Origin: Holophagaceae bacterium
GTDB taxonomy: Bacteria > Acidobacteriota > Holophagae > Holophagales > Holophagaceae
DNA length: 64,000 nt
Assembly (NCBI GenBank): GCA_021286765.1
Contig: JAJTBS010000006.1
Coordinates: 62,001-126,000 of the forward strand
Direction: 5' to 3'
A program made the translations under genes and the position numbers. A model generated the notes under the pieces. It had not been told where the DNA came from. It saw only the letters and a program-made list of their open reading frames with translations, and made no database searches. Position 1 is the first letter of the stretch. The number at the start of each line of letters is the position of its first letter. Of the stretch, positions 1 through 9,277 are shown piece after piece.

Positions 1-426
1 GAGCACGCCGGCCGTCAAGACCAGCATCCGCCGGCTGCCGAAGGTGCTCAGCAGGAACAGGTTTGGAAGGAACCAGGGCAGGGCCACGGAGGTGATGCCC
101 CCCGTGATGGCGCACCAGAACGCGACAATGCCGATGCCGGCCATGTTGGTGAGGAACAGCCCCAGTTCCAGGCGGCCGGTGAGGCGCACGAACACGGCGC
201 CCAGGGTCGGGGAGAGGATCGCCATGGTGAACAGCAGCCCCTCATGCCGGGTGAGGTCCTGCCGCACCAGCAGGTAGGCCAGGAAGAGGATGGTGACCAC
301 GCCGGAAATGGATAGGAGGGACTTGGCGATCCCCCGGTGGCGAAGCCGACGCCGCTGATCGTCGCGAGCCGATGGCGGGACCAGAAGGTCCAGAAGGTCG
401 CCCTTACTCCCCCGAGAGCCAGCCAT
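1..426 (-). CDS. Multi-pass membrane protein, N-terminal part (partial)
   Basis: An open frame on the minus strand starts at the ATG at 426 and runs off the left edge, giving 142 residues. The first ~35 residues are polar and basic. Four hydrophobic stretches follow, at roughly residues 35-50, 62-75, 84-105 and 108-120. The pattern, including a TGGI motif followed by a short hydrophobic segment, resembles the membrane-sensing half of histidine kinases or cyclases, but the output domain lies outside the window, so the function is not assigned. The reading comes from translating the minus strand by hand. It has no in-frame stop and hydrophobic segments, unlike the other frames here. Confidence 0.5.
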   Translation of the reverse strand, partial: MAGSRGSKGDLLDLLVPPSARDDQRRRLRHRGIAKSLLSISGVVTILFLAYLLVRQDLTRHEGLLFTMAILSPTLGAVFVRLTGRLELGLFLTNMAGIGIVAFWCAITGGITSVALPWFLPNLFLLSTFGSRRMLVLTAGVL

Positions 427-508
427 TGATCACCAAAGTTCACTTATACGCTTTTGGCGAATGGAGCCCCAGGGATTGTTCCCGCTTGCAGGCGGATTTC
501 CGGGTCTT

Positions 509-1345
509 CTACCCAGGGCCGCCCACCAGTTGGCGCCGCCAGACCGTGGGCGAAAACCCCGTCTCCTTGCGGAACCTGCGGGCGAAGTAGGCCTGGGAGC
601 TGAAGCCCAGCCGCTCGGCGATGGCGCCCACGGGCAGGCTGGTGTCGCCCAGCAGCTGGCAGGCCCGTTCCACCTGCTGAAGCAGGCGGTAGCGCTGGGG
701 GGTCAGGCCCGTGTGGGTGCGGAAGCTGCGCCGGAACCAGGAGTAGCTGACGCCCAAGTCCTCCGAGACGGCTTCCAGCCCCAAGCGGCTCCGGTCGGGG
801 TCCCCCAGGAGGCGGCAGGCGTCCTGGACGAGTCCGCGCTGACGGCCCACGCCGCTGCCTGTCCGCGCGGTGCACTCGAGCCGCGCCAGCAGGTGGCCCA
901 AAGCCCCGGCCATGAGGCGGCCGGAATCCGGCACCGGGTCCTTGGCCAGCTCCACCAGCTTCACCATGAGTCCCAGCAGGCCCTCGTCAAAGCCTGCCCG
1001 GACCACCCGCGGCAGGGGACCGAAGAAGCCTGCCTCCTCCCACCGCTCCATCCAGGCACCACCGAAATCCACCTGATGGCTGCGGCAGGGCCGGCCCAGA
1101 TCGGGCAGCAGGGCGCCCCCGCTGGCGGCCGAGGCCAGGATTACGTCGCCAGCCTCCACCCGCTGGCGGCGGCGCCCAGGGGCCGTCAAGGTGCCGGCGC
1201 CGCGCACCACGCAGGTCAGGCGCCAGCGCCCCAGGGGGAGCCCGGGCTGTTCCTCCCCCGAGGCGATGGCGCTCACGTAGAGCCCCCAGGCCTCATCCAG
1301 GGGGGTGGAGGGGATTCGCCAGAGGGTGGCTTGGGATTCGGGCAT
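509..1345 (-). CDS. AraC-family transcriptional regulator
   Basis: A 278-residue protein with an N-terminal AraC-type cupin-like sensing region (about residues 1-170) and a C-terminal double helix-turn-helix (about 175-275). The second helix-turn-helix carries the family signature around FSSQAYFARRFRKETG near the C terminus. It is divergent from the PTS operon starting at 1464, so it is the likely regulator of that operon and probably responds to the imported or released sugar. The length is normal for the family. The start used is the first ATG; the ~118 bp to the EIIC start forms the shared promoter region. The exact ligand cannot be read from the sequence. Confidence 0.9.
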   Translation of the reverse strand: MPESQATLWRIPSTPLDEAWGLYVSAIASGEEQPGLPLGRWRLTCVVRGAGTLTAPGRRRQRVEAGDVILASAASGGALLPDLGRPCRSHQVDFGGAWMERWEEAGFFGPLPRVVRAGFDEGLLGLMVKLVELAKDPVPDSGRLMAGALGHLLARLECTARTGSGVGRQRGLVQDACRLLGDPDRSRLGLEAVSEDLGVSYSWFRRSFRTHTGLTPQRYRLLQQVERACQLLGDTSLPVGAIAERLGFSSQAYFARRFRKETGFSPTVWRRQLVGGPG

Positions 1346-1403
1346 GGGGGGGCTCCGGACTCTTTGATGATGGTGCCAAAAAGTGCAAATGAAGGGACAG
1401 AAC

Positions 1404-1419
1404 TCCCTCTATTGAGGGA
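1404..1419. promoter_or_regulatory. Inverted repeat in the AraC/PTS divergent promoter region
   Basis: TCCCTC and GAGGGA, separated by TATT, form a perfect 6-bp inverted repeat between the divergent AraC regulator and the PTS EIIC gene. Its place in the only intergenic space between regulator and operon makes it a candidate operator. AraC proteins more often bind direct repeats, so binding by this regulator is uncertain. Confidence 0.3.
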
Positions 1420-1463
1420 CCCATCGCGCCGACTACGCTGTCAGCGAGTCCTCAGGAGCCGAC

Positions 1464-2507
1464 ATGCACGCGAGCCTTCAGCGTCTGAAGACCTACCTCC
1501 TCTGCGGCGTCTCCCACGTGATCCCCTTCGTGGCCTGCGGTGGCATCCTCATCGCCGTGGCCATCGCCTTCGCCCCCATGCGACCGGGCACGGGTCCGGA
1601 TTTCAGCCAGGCCCCGGCCCTGAAGGTGATCATGGACATCGGCGTGGCGGCCTTCTCCCTGGTGGTGCCGGTGCTCGCGGGCTACATCGCCTTCGGCATG
1701 GCAGATCGCCCGGGCTTGGTGCCGGGCTTCGTGGGGGGCTTCATCTCCAACGCGGTGGGGGCCGGCTTCCTGGGCGGGCTGGTGGCGGGCCTCCTGGCGG
1801 GCGGCGCGGTCCTGCTGCTGAAGCGGCTGCCCGTGCACCGCATGCTGCGACCCATCATGCCCATCCTGGTGATCCCCGTGCTCTCCTCCCTGGTGGTGGG
1901 CCTGGCCATGTACGGCCTGCTGGGAGCGCCCATCAAGGGGCTCATGGGCTGGCTGGCCCAGACGCTCCAGCACCTGGGCAGCGGCAACCAGATCCTCCTG
2001 GGGCTGGTGCTGGGCGCGATGATCGCCTTCGACATGGGCGGCCCGGTGAACAAGGCGGCCTTCTTCTTCGGCGTGGCCATGATCAAGGAGGGCCACGTGG
2101 GCGTCATGGGCGCCTGCGCCGCCGCCATCTGCATCCCGCCCCTAGGCCTGGGCCTGGCGACGTTGCTGGCGCCCGGGCGCTGGTCGGACAGTGAGCGCGA
2201 ATCGGGCCTGGCGGCCCTGGCCATGGGTGCCATCGGCATCACGGAAGGGGCCATCCCCTTCGCTGCCGCCGATCCCCTCCGGGTGATCCCCACCATCATG
2301 GGGGGCTCGGCCCTGGGCGCCGTCATCGCCATGCTTGGCCAGGTGGGCGACCACGCGCCCCACGGCGGCCTCATCGTCCTGCCGGTGGTGGACCACCGCT
2401 GGTGGTATCTCTCCGCCATCGCCATCGGCGCCCTCACCGTGGCCCTCGGCATCAACCTCCTGCGCGCCCCCGTCCGGCCCGCCCCACCCGCCACGGAGGC
2501 CCCATGA
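1464..2507 (+). CDS. PTS fructose-family EIIC permease
   Basis: A 347-residue integral membrane protein, the sugar-translocating IIC unit of a fructose-family phosphotransferase system. It has about nine hydrophobic segments and the family hallmark GITEGAIPF near residue 255, which is part of the substrate and phosphotransfer site. The N terminus (HASLQRLKTYLLCGVSHVIPF) matches the start of stand-alone fructose IIC proteins. It is the first gene of an operon in which the stop overlaps the ATG of EIIB (ATGA at 2504). The specificity may be fructose, mannose or a mannoside. The mannosidase at the end of the operon favours a mannose-related substrate, which is inference. Confidence 0.92.
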   Translation: MHASLQRLKTYLLCGVSHVIPFVACGGILIAVAIAFAPMRPGTGPDFSQAPALKVIMDIGVAAFSLVVPVLAGYIAFGMADRPGLVPGFVGGFISNAVGAGFLGGLVAGLLAGGAVLLLKRLPVHRMLRPIMPILVIPVLSSLVVGLAMYGLLGAPIKGLMGWLAQTLQHLGSGNQILLGLVLGAMIAFDMGGPVNKAAFFFGVAMIKEGHVGVMGACAAAICIPPLGLGLATLLAPGRWSDSERESGLAALAMGAIGITEGAIPFAAADPLRVIPTIMGGSALGAVIAMLGQVGDHAPHGGLIVLPVVDHRWWYLSAIAIGALTVALGINLLRAPVRPAPPATEAP

Positions 2508-2800
2508 AGATCCTCGCCATCACGGCCTGCCCCACCGGCATCGCCCACACCTACATGGCTGCAGAGCAGCTGGAGCGCACCGGCAAGCAGCTGGGCCACA
2601 GCGTCAAGGTGGAAACGCAGGGCGCCATGGGCATCGAGAACCGCCTGACGGAAACTGATGTGCAGGGGGCCGACGCCCTGATCCTGGCCTCGGACGTGGC
2701 CGTCCGGGACCGGGAGCGTTTTGCCGGCATCGCCAGGGTCCTGGAGGTTCCCGTGCAGCTGGCCATCAAGAACCCGGCCGAGATCTTCGCGCGCCTCTAG
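2504..2800 (+). CDS. PTS fructose-family EIIB
   Basis: A 98-residue stand-alone IIB protein that takes phosphate from EIIA and passes it to the sugar on EIIC. The phosphorylated cysteine is Cys9 in the motif ACPTGIAHTYMA, which is typical of fructose-specific IIB. The length matches the family (about 100 residues). The ATG at 2504 overlaps the EIIC stop by 4 bp, so the two genes are translationally coupled. A longer upstream reading of this frame is not protein-like and was discarded. Confidence 0.92.
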   Translation: MKILAITACPTGIAHTYMAAEQLERTGKQLGHSVKVETQGAMGIENRLTETDVQGADALILASDVAVRDRERFAGIARVLEVPVQLAIKNPAEIFARL

Positions 2801-2807
2801 GCCCTCC

Positions 2808-5288
2808 ATGGACTACGCCTTCGACTTCCCCCTGGCAGGGGGCCTGCACGCCTGGCCCGCCGCCGCCCTCCGCGAGCGGAGCGCGGCCCACTCGGCCCGC
2901 GTCGAATTCCTGAACGAGCGCACGGGCCGGACCGCGCCCATGGAGAGTGTGCTGGGTCTGCTGGCCACGGACACCCGGAAGGGCGATCCCTGCCGGATCC
3001 GCGTGGAAGCCGGTGACGAGATCGAGGCCCATCGCGACCTCGTCGCCTTTCTGCAGGGACCCTTCCTGGACTGTGACCGCAGCCTGGCGCCTGGGACGCG
3101 GGCCTCCACCGTGGTGCCGCGCCTGGTGGAGCGCTCCGGCGGACGCTGGTGGGCGGGAGCCGGCGTTTCCGAAGGCGTGGGCACCGGGCTGGGGGTGCGG
3201 TTTGCCGCCACCGAGCCGCCGCCGCCCCGGGGTCCGCAGAGTGGACTTGAGCCTGAGGCCGAACTGAAGGCCCTCCAGGGGGCCATCGGAGTCCTGCGGG
3301 CACGCCTGCGGGAGGAGCTGCGTCTGGCCTCCCATTCGGCTCCCCGCAGCGTGCTGGAGGTGCACTGCGCCCTGCTGGAGGATCCAGGCTGGCGCGGTGC
3401 CATCGAGACCGCCATCCACGAGGGTCGGCTGGGTGCCGCGGCCGCCGTGGCGGCCGCCACACAGTCGGCGGGGGCGGCGCTGGGCCGTTCAGAGCATGCC
3501 GCCATCCGCGAGCGTGCCCTGGACCTCCAGGACGTGGCAGACCGGCTGATCCGCGAACTCTGCGGCGAGGCGGCCGAGGCTTCCCGGCCATGCCTGGTTC
3601 AGCCCTCGGTGCTGGTGGCCGAGCGCCTGGCTCCCTCGGCCCTTCTCGCCCTGGACCCCAGGCTCCTCCGGGGCCTCGTGCTGGCCGAGGGCGGGGGGAC
3701 CTCCCACACGGCCATCCTGGCCCGCTCCTTCGGGATTCCCTGCGTGACGGGGTTGGTGCCCGAGGCCGTTGAAGGGAAGCGCCTGCTGGTGGACGGGCTC
3801 AGGGGCCTGGTCATTGCGGAGCCCACCCCCGAAGTCGAGGCGTACTACCGCCTGGAGAGCGAGGGGCTGCGGCGGTGGACGGCCCCCACGGCCACCCTGC
3901 CCGAGGGCCGGACGCAGGATGGGCATCCGGTGCGGGTGCTCGCCAACATCTCGGCCGCCGAGGAGGCCGCTCGTGCCCTGGAGGCGGGGGCTGGGGGCAT
4001 CGGGCTCTTCCGCACCGAGATGCTCTTCCTCCACCGGCCGACCCCGCCCGGTGAGGATGAGCAGTTCCAGGCCTATGCCCGGGCTCTCCGGGAAGCCGCC
4101 GGGCGGCCCGTGACCCTGAGGCTGCTGGATGTGGGCGGCGACAAGCCCCTGGCCTACCTGCCCCTGCTGCCGGAAGCGAACCCCTTCCTGGGGCGCCGGG
4201 GTGTCCGGTGGTACCCGGATCAGGTGGATCTCGTCCGCATCCAGGTCCGCGCCGCGCTGCTGGCCGCGGTCCACGGCCACCTGCGCCTGATGATCCCCAT
4301 GGTCGCCGAGGCGGAGGAGCTGCGGTGGGTGCGGGGCCTGGTGCGGGAAGTTCGGGCGGATCTCGCCGCCGAGGGCGTCACCCCGCCCGAGGTGCCCCTG
4401 GGTATCATGGTCGAGGTGCCTGCGGCCGCGCTGAACCTCGAGGCGCTGGCGCGCGAGGCGGACTTCCTCTGCGTGGGCACCAACGACCTGGTGCAGTACC
4501 TGTTCGCCGCGGACCGCGGTGACCCGGGCCTGGCCAAGGCCAGCCACGAGTGGCATCCCGCCACCCTGCGCCTTCTGGCCCACATCGCCCAGGGCGCGAA
4601 GGCCACCGGAAAGCCCCTGAGCCTCTGCGGGGAGATGGCCAGCCGCCCGAGGCTGCTACCGCTCCTGCTGGGCCTCGGCTTCGAGGACTTCAGCGTGGCG
4701 CCCTCCGCGGTGAGGGGCCTCCGGGCCGCCCTCTCCTCCCTGGACCTGAATGCCTGCCTGGACCTCACCCGGAGGGCGCTGCGGGCGGCCACTGCCCAGG
4801 AGGTCCAGGAACTGCTGGAGGCGGCTCCGGTTTCTGGCGCCGTGCCGCCCCTGCTGGACCCGGACCTGGTGGTGCTCGGGGTGGACTGCGCCACGAAGGA
4901 GGAAGCCATCAAGCTCCTGGTGGAGCGGCTCGCCAGCGCCGGGCGTACCCGGGATGCCCTGGGGCTGGAAGAGGCCATCTGGGCCCGGGAGGCCGCCTAC
5001 GCCACAGGGCTGGGCTTCGGCTTCGCGGTGCCCCACTGCAGGAGCTCGGCCGTGGCCGCCAACGCCATCGCCGTCCTGCGGCTGGCCACGCCCGTGGCCT
5101 GGAGCGAGGACGCCGAGGCCAGCCTGGTCCTCCTCTTCATTTCGCGGCCCGAGGGCACCGACGAGCACCTCCGCGTCTTCGCCCGCCTGGCGCGCCGACT
5201 CATGGATGCGGGGTTCCGCCAGGGGCTTCTTGAGGCCCCCCATGCCGAAGCCCTGCTCGATCTGCTCCACCCGGTTCTCGCCGACTAG
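2808..5288 (+). CDS. Fused PTS phosphotransfer protein HPr-EI-EIIA (multiphosphoryl transfer protein)
   Basis: An 826-residue soluble protein joining three PTS modules. HPr lies at residues ~1-95, with the phosphorylated histidine at His14. Enzyme I lies at ~125-690, with active His300 in GGGTSHTAILARS and the PEP-binding motifs GGIGLFRTEMLFL and GTNDLVQY. Fructose-type EIIA lies at ~690-826, with His743 in VPHCRSS. The order HPr-EI-EIIA matches the E. coli FryA type and its length. It carries phosphate from PEP to EIIB without separate general PTS proteins. The HPr site reads LHAWPA, so the usual Arg two residues after the histidine is Trp16, which is odd. The start at 2808 gives the HPr N terminus and lies 8 bp after EIIB. 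Confidence 0.93.
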   Translation: MDYAFDFPLAGGLHAWPAAALRERSAAHSARVEFLNERTGRTAPMESVLGLLATDTRKGDPCRIRVEAGDEIEAHRDLVAFLQGPFLDCDRSLAPGTRASTVVPRLVERSGGRWWAGAGVSEGVGTGLGVRFAATEPPPPRGPQSGLEPEAELKALQGAIGVLRARLREELRLASHSAPRSVLEVHCALLEDPGWRGAIETAIHEGRLGAAAAVAAATQSAGAALGRSEHAAIRERALDLQDVADRLIRELCGEAAEASRPCLVQPSVLVAERLAPSALLALDPRLLRGLVLAEGGGTSHTAILARSFGIPCVTGLVPEAVEGKRLLVDGLRGLVIAEPTPEVEAYYRLESEGLRRWTAPTATLPEGRTQDGHPVRVLANISAAEEAARALEAGAGGIGLFRTEMLFLHRPTPPGEDEQFQAYARALREAAGRPVTLRLLDVGGDKPLAYLPLLPEANPFLGRRGVRWYPDQVDLVRIQVRAALLAAVHGHLRLMIPMVAEAEELRWVRGLVREVRADLAAEGVTPPEVPLGIMVEVPAAALNLEALAREADFLCVGTNDLVQYLFAADRGDPGLAKASHEWHPATLRLLAHIAQGAKATGKPLSLCGEMASRPRLLPLLLGLGFEDFSVAPSAVRGLRAALSSLDLNACLDLTRRALRAATAQEVQELLEAAPVSGAVPPLLDPDLVVLGVDCATKEEAIKLLVERLASAGRTRDALGLEEAIWAREAAYATGLGFGFAVPHCRSSAVAANAIAVLRLATPVAWSEDAEASLVLLFISRPEGTDEHLRVFARLARRLMDAGFRQGLLEAPHAEALLDLLHPVLAD

Positions 5289-5320
5289 GACCTCCACGCC
5301 ACGCTGCCTCAGGAGCCTGC

Positions 5321-8300
5321 ATGCGCCTTCTCCGCACCACCGCCCTCTCTGCCCTTGGCCTCGCCCTCGCGGCTGCGCCTCCGACTGAAGCCCCGACTCC
5401 GGACCTGACGAAGGAGCGGACCCTCTACGTGATGAACTACTCCCACCTGGATACCCAGTGGCGCTGGACCTACCCCCTGGTGGTCCGGGAGATGCTGCGG
5501 AACACGCTGTACGACAACTTCGCACTCATGGAGCAGCATCCGGAATACGTCTTCAACTGGAGCGGCGCGGGCCGCTACCAGATGTTCCAGGAGTACTACC
5601 CCGGGGAGTACGCGCGGCTGAAGGGCTACGTGGCCAAGGGCCAGTGGTTCCCCGCGGGGTCGGCCTGGGAGGAATCGGACGTGAACGTGCCGTCCTCGGA
5701 ATCCCTCATCCGCCAGCTGCTGCTGGGGCACACCTTCTTCAAGCGGGAGTTCGGCACCGAAAGCTCCGAGTACATGCTGCCCGACTGCTTCGGCTTCCCC
5801 GCCTCGCTGCCCTCGATCCTGGCCCACTGCGGGCTGAAGGGCTTCTCCACGCAGAAGCTCACCTGGGGTTCCGCCAATGGCGTGCCCTTCAACGTGGGCC
5901 GCTGGGAGGGCCCCGATGGCCGCTCGATCATCGCAGCCCTGAACCCCGGGAGCTACGACGCGCACCTCACCAAGCCCCTCACGGGGGAGGACTGGGTGAA
6001 GCGGCTCGATGCCAACGGCCTGGCCAGCGGCCTGAAGGTGGACTACCTCTACAACGGTAACGGGGACGAGGGGAGCGCGCCCTTCGACGACTCGTTGCGA
6101 ACCCTGTGGCAGGGCCTCGCGGCCAAGGGCCCGGTGAAGGTCATCGCCGGGCGGGCCGACCTGATGTTCGAGGCCATCACCGAGCCGCAGAAGGCCATGC
6201 TGCCGGGCTACAAGGGCGATCTCCTGCTCACCCAGCACTCCGCGGGTTCCCTCACCTCGGCCGCCTTCATGAAGCAGCTAAACCGGCAGGATGAACTGCT
6301 GGCGGATGCGGCGGAAAAAGCCTCCGTGGCCGCGGATCTGCTGCAGGCCAGTCCCTATCCGGCTGCGACCCTCGAGAAGGCCTGGGGCCTCATGCTGCGC
6401 AACCAGTTCCACGACATCCTTCCCGGCACCAGCCTGCCCAAGGCCTACGAGTACGCCTGGAACGATGGCCTCCTCGCCGCCAAGGCCTTCGAAGGCACGC
6501 TGGGAGATGCCGTGGGTGCCGTGGCCCGGGGCCTGGATACCCGCGTGGACGGCGTGCCCATCGTGGTCTACAACGCCCTGGGCATCGCCCGGAAGGACCT
6601 GGTGGAGGCCCTTCTGCCCGCCGAGCTGGCGGGCGAGGCCCAGGTCACGGCCGTGGACGCCAGCGGCGCGTCCCTTCCCACCCAGATGACCACGGGGCCC
6701 GACGGCCGCCGCCGGGTGCTGTTCCAGGCCAATGTGCCCAGTCTGGGCTTCGCGGTTTTTGGCCTGCGGCCCGGCAAAGCGCCCGCAGCCGGCGAGCTGA
6801 AGGTGCAGGGCCGCACGGCGGAGAACGCCCGCTACCGCGTGAAGCTCAACGAAGCCGGCGACATCGACAGCGTGTTCGACAAGCAGCTCAAGCGTGAGAT
6901 CCTGTCCGCGCCCGCCCGCCTGGCCTTCCAGTACGAGAAGCCGCACTACTGGCCCGCCTGGAACATGGACTGGAACGACCGCCAGAAGGCGCCCCGCGCC
7001 TTCGTCTCTGGCCCCGCCGCCATCCGCATCAGCGAGGACGGCCCAGTCCGCGTGGCCCTCGAGGTGACCCGCGAAAGCGAGGGCTCGCGCTTCGTCCAGA
7101 CCATCCGGCTCGCCGCCGGAGCCGCGGGGGATCGCGTGGAGATCGCGAACCTCGTGGACTGGAAGACCTCCGAGGCCAGCCTGAAGGCCACCTTCCCCCT
7201 GGCCGCCGCCCATGCGAAGGCCACCTACAACCTGGACCTGGGCACCATCGAGCGGGGCAACAACGACCCAAAGAAGTACGAAGTCCCCACCCACGGCTGG
7301 CTGGACCTCACGGATGCCCAGGCTGGATTCGGCGTGACCCTGCTCACCGGCGCCAAGTACGGCAGCGACAAGCCCGATGACCACACGCTGCGGCTCACGC
7401 TGCTCTACACGCCCGGCGTCGGCAAGGACTACCGCGAGCAGCGCTGGCAGGACTGGGGCCGCCACAGCTTCACCTACGGCCTGGCGGGTCACGCCGCCGG
7501 CTGGCAGGGCGCGCCCTGGCTGGCCCTGCGCCAGGACCAGCCCCTCGTGGCCTTCGCCGTGCCCAAGCATGAAGGCCCTCTCGGCCGCAGCTTCAGCCTG
7601 CTGCGCACCTCCTCGCCGGACGTGGCCATCCAGGCCGTCAAGCGCTCGGAGGACGGCCGTGCCATCGTGGTGCGCCTCCAGGAGCTGCACGGCGCTGCCA
7701 CCCGCATCGACCTCCAGGGCGCCGGGGCCATCCGCGGGGCCAAGGCGCTGGATGGCTTCGAGCGGCCCCTGGCGGACCTCCAGCCCCAGAAGGGGCGGCT
7801 GGCCCTGGACTTCACGCCCTACCAGCTGAGGACCCTCGGCCTCGACCTGGAGGCCCCGGCCCGCCTGGCGGCGCCCGCCGCCCAGCCCCTGGCCCTCCCC
7901 TACGACGCAGCGGTCTTCAGCACGAATGCCGACCGCATGGATGGCGGGGCCATGGAGCCCTACGCCAGCTATCCCGCGGAGATGATCGGGGCCACGGTGG
8001 ATGCCGGCGGCCTGCGCTTCAACCTGGGGCCCCGAGGCGATGGGCAGAAGAACGCCCTCACCTGCGCCGGGCAGACCCTGGCCCTGCCCGAGGGCACCCG
8101 GCGGGTCCACCTGCTGGTGGCCGCCACCACCGGGGCCGTGAAGGCCGACTTCCTCGCCGGCGGGAAGACCACCACGCTGGAGATCCCGCGCTGGACGGGC
8201 TTCGTGGGCTCCTGGGACAACCGCGTCTTCAAGGGCGAGGTGGACGAGAAGTCCTACTCGATCAACAACGATCTGGAGCGCCTCGCCCCCGCCTTCCTGA

Positions 8301-8560
8301 ACGCTGGGCGGCCCGCCTGGTGGGCCTCGCATCGCCACGCCAAGGGCCAGGATGATGTCTACGCCTACAGCTATCTCTTCCAGGTGGCCGTGGACATTCC
8401 CAGCGGTGCGACGAGCCTGACGCTGCCGAAGGATCCGCGTGTGAAGGTGTTCGCGGTCACCGCCGCCACGCTGGACAACGCCGGCGCCCGGCCGCTGCAG
8501 CCCCTGTTTCCCGACTTGGTCCGGGATGCCTCCTTCGCGGGGAGGTTCGGGAAGTTCTAG
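5321..8560 (+). CDS. GH38-family alpha-mannosidase, exported
   Basis: A 1079-residue glycoside hydrolase family 38 enzyme that removes alpha-linked mannose. It starts with a signal peptide (residues ~1-24, hydrophobic core then AAAPPTEA), so it acts in the periplasm or outside. The zinc-binding catalytic motif YSHLDTQWRW is near residue 40, and LPDCFGFPASLP near residue 150 carries the predicted nucleophile Asp. The central and C-terminal beta-sandwich regions follow, with an extra C-terminal sandwich from about residue 860. It is the last gene of the PTS operon (32-bp gap, AGGAG ribosome site). E. coli MngB is also a GH38 enzyme linked to a fructose-family PTS, but it is cytoplasmic. Confidence 0.9.
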   Translation: MRLLRTTALSALGLALAAAPPTEAPTPDLTKERTLYVMNYSHLDTQWRWTYPLVVREMLRNTLYDNFALMEQHPEYVFNWSGAGRYQMFQEYYPGEYARLKGYVAKGQWFPAGSAWEESDVNVPSSESLIRQLLLGHTFFKREFGTESSEYMLPDCFGFPASLPSILAHCGLKGFSTQKLTWGSANGVPFNVGRWEGPDGRSIIAALNPGSYDAHLTKPLTGEDWVKRLDANGLASGLKVDYLYNGNGDEGSAPFDDSLRTLWQGLAAKGPVKVIAGRADLMFEAITEPQKAMLPGYKGDLLLTQHSAGSLTSAAFMKQLNRQDELLADAAEKASVAADLLQASPYPAATLEKAWGLMLRNQFHDILPGTSLPKAYEYAWNDGLLAAKAFEGTLGDAVGAVARGLDTRVDGVPIVVYNALGIARKDLVEALLPAELAGEAQVTAVDASGASLPTQMTTGPDGRRRVLFQANVPSLGFAVFGLRPGKAPAAGELKVQGRTAENARYRVKLNEAGDIDSVFDKQLKREILSAPARLAFQYEKPHYWPAWNMDWNDRQKAPRAFVSGPAAIRISEDGPVRVALEVTRESEGSRFVQTIRLAAGAAGDRVEIANLVDWKTSEASLKATFPLAAAHAKATYNLDLGTIERGNNDPKKYEVPTHGWLDLTDAQAGFGVTLLTGAKYGSDKPDDHTLRLTLLYTPGVGKDYREQRWQDWGRHSFTYGLAGHAAGWQGAPWLALRQDQPLVAFAVPKHEGPLGRSFSLLRTSSPDVAIQAVKRSEDGRAIVVRLQELHGAATRIDLQGAGAIRGAKALDGFERPLADLQPQKGRLALDFTPYQLRTLGLDLEAPARLAAPAAQPLALPYDAAVFSTNADRMDGGAMEPYASYPAEMIGATVDAGGLRFNLGPRGDGQKNALTCAGQTLALPEGTRRVHLLVAATTGAVKADFLAGGKTTTLEIPRWTGFVGSWDNRVFKGEVDEKSYSINNDLERLAPAFLNAGRPAWWASHRHAKGQDDVYAYSYLFQVAVDIPSGATSLTLPKDPRVKVFAVTAATLDNAGARPLQPLFPDLVRDASFAGRFGKF

Positions 8561-8567
8561 GAGAACG

Positions 8568-9140
8568 TTAGGTCTTGGGCAGCCCGGGGACCTTCGCCGT
8601 GCCCGCCAGCCGATAGAGGCGGGGCAGGTGGGCGAGGGTCCGGGGTTCCCGGGGCAGCCCTTTCCAGGGCGTGGCCTTGGCATCCCGGGCCAGGACCACG
8701 GCGATGGTCTTCTTCACCTCGACCACGAGGACCTGGTGCTGTTCAAAGCGGGGGTCCCGCATGACCCAGATCTGGCCCGGCTGGACCTTGCGGGCCTCGG
8801 CGGGGAGTCCCTTCCAGGTGATGAGGTCACGGGCTTCGCGCTCCTGCGCCAGCTCCGCTTCCCGCGCCTGCTGGGCGGCCCGCTTGGCCTTCTTGCCCTC
8901 CAGCGCCTGCTGGGCCTCGTCCCGGAGCTTCTGCTGGGCCTGCCGGTGCTGGGCCCGGAAGGGTTCCTCGGCCCACTTCTGGGCGGCGCCGGGTGTGCGG
9001 AAGGGGCCCTGGATGCCCTCCACATCCTGCCGTGAGGCCCACCAGCCCTTCTTGCCCTTCCAGTAGGCGGCCTTGCGGCCCCACTGGAAGATGTCGGCGC
9101 CGGCCTGGACCCACTGTGCGACAAAGGGTGCTTTCGCCAT
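8568..9140 (-). CDS. Hypothetical protein with a charged helical middle
   Basis: A 190-residue protein read from the ATG at 9140. The N-terminal ~60 residues are rich in Trp and Lys (WKGKKGWWASR). Residues ~65-110 are a highly charged Ala/Gln/Glu/Lys/Arg stretch, probably one long helix or coiled coil. The C-terminal ~80 residues look like a small beta-rich domain containing VQPGQIWVMRDPRF. There is no signal peptide or membrane segment. It converges on the GH38 gene with only 7 bp between stops. I do not recognise the family. The frame also extends upstream of 9140, but that part is antisense to the GH30 gene and was not used. Confidence 0.6.
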   Translation of the reverse strand: MAKAPFVAQWVQAGADIFQWGRKAAYWKGKKGWWASRQDVEGIQGPFRTPGAAQKWAEEPFRAQHRQAQQKLRDEAQQALEGKKAKRAAQQAREAELAQEREARDLITWKGLPAEARKVQPGQIWVMRDPRFEQHQVLVVEVKKTIAVVLARDAKATPWKGLPREPRTLAHLPRLYRLAGTAKVPGLPKT

Positions 9141-9277
9141 GGCCTGCTCCTCCACTGATCCGGATGGCAACCATTCTCTGCCCTCCCTCCGGGAGCCGTC
9201 GATGATGAATCGATGGGGGATGCCTGGAAGAGGGGGCTCCATCCTGAAATCCGGTCCCTGGTCTGGAGGGGGTGGCG

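Noticed and set aside
461-2194. A 577-codon plus-strand frame covering the AraC gene and part of EIIC
   Set aside because: Overlaps two well-supported genes in another frame or strand and has no recognisable sequence.
6278-8683. An 801-codon minus-strand frame opposite the GH38 gene
   Set aside because: Shadow of the mannosidase; composition is Gly/Val/His-rich without motifs.
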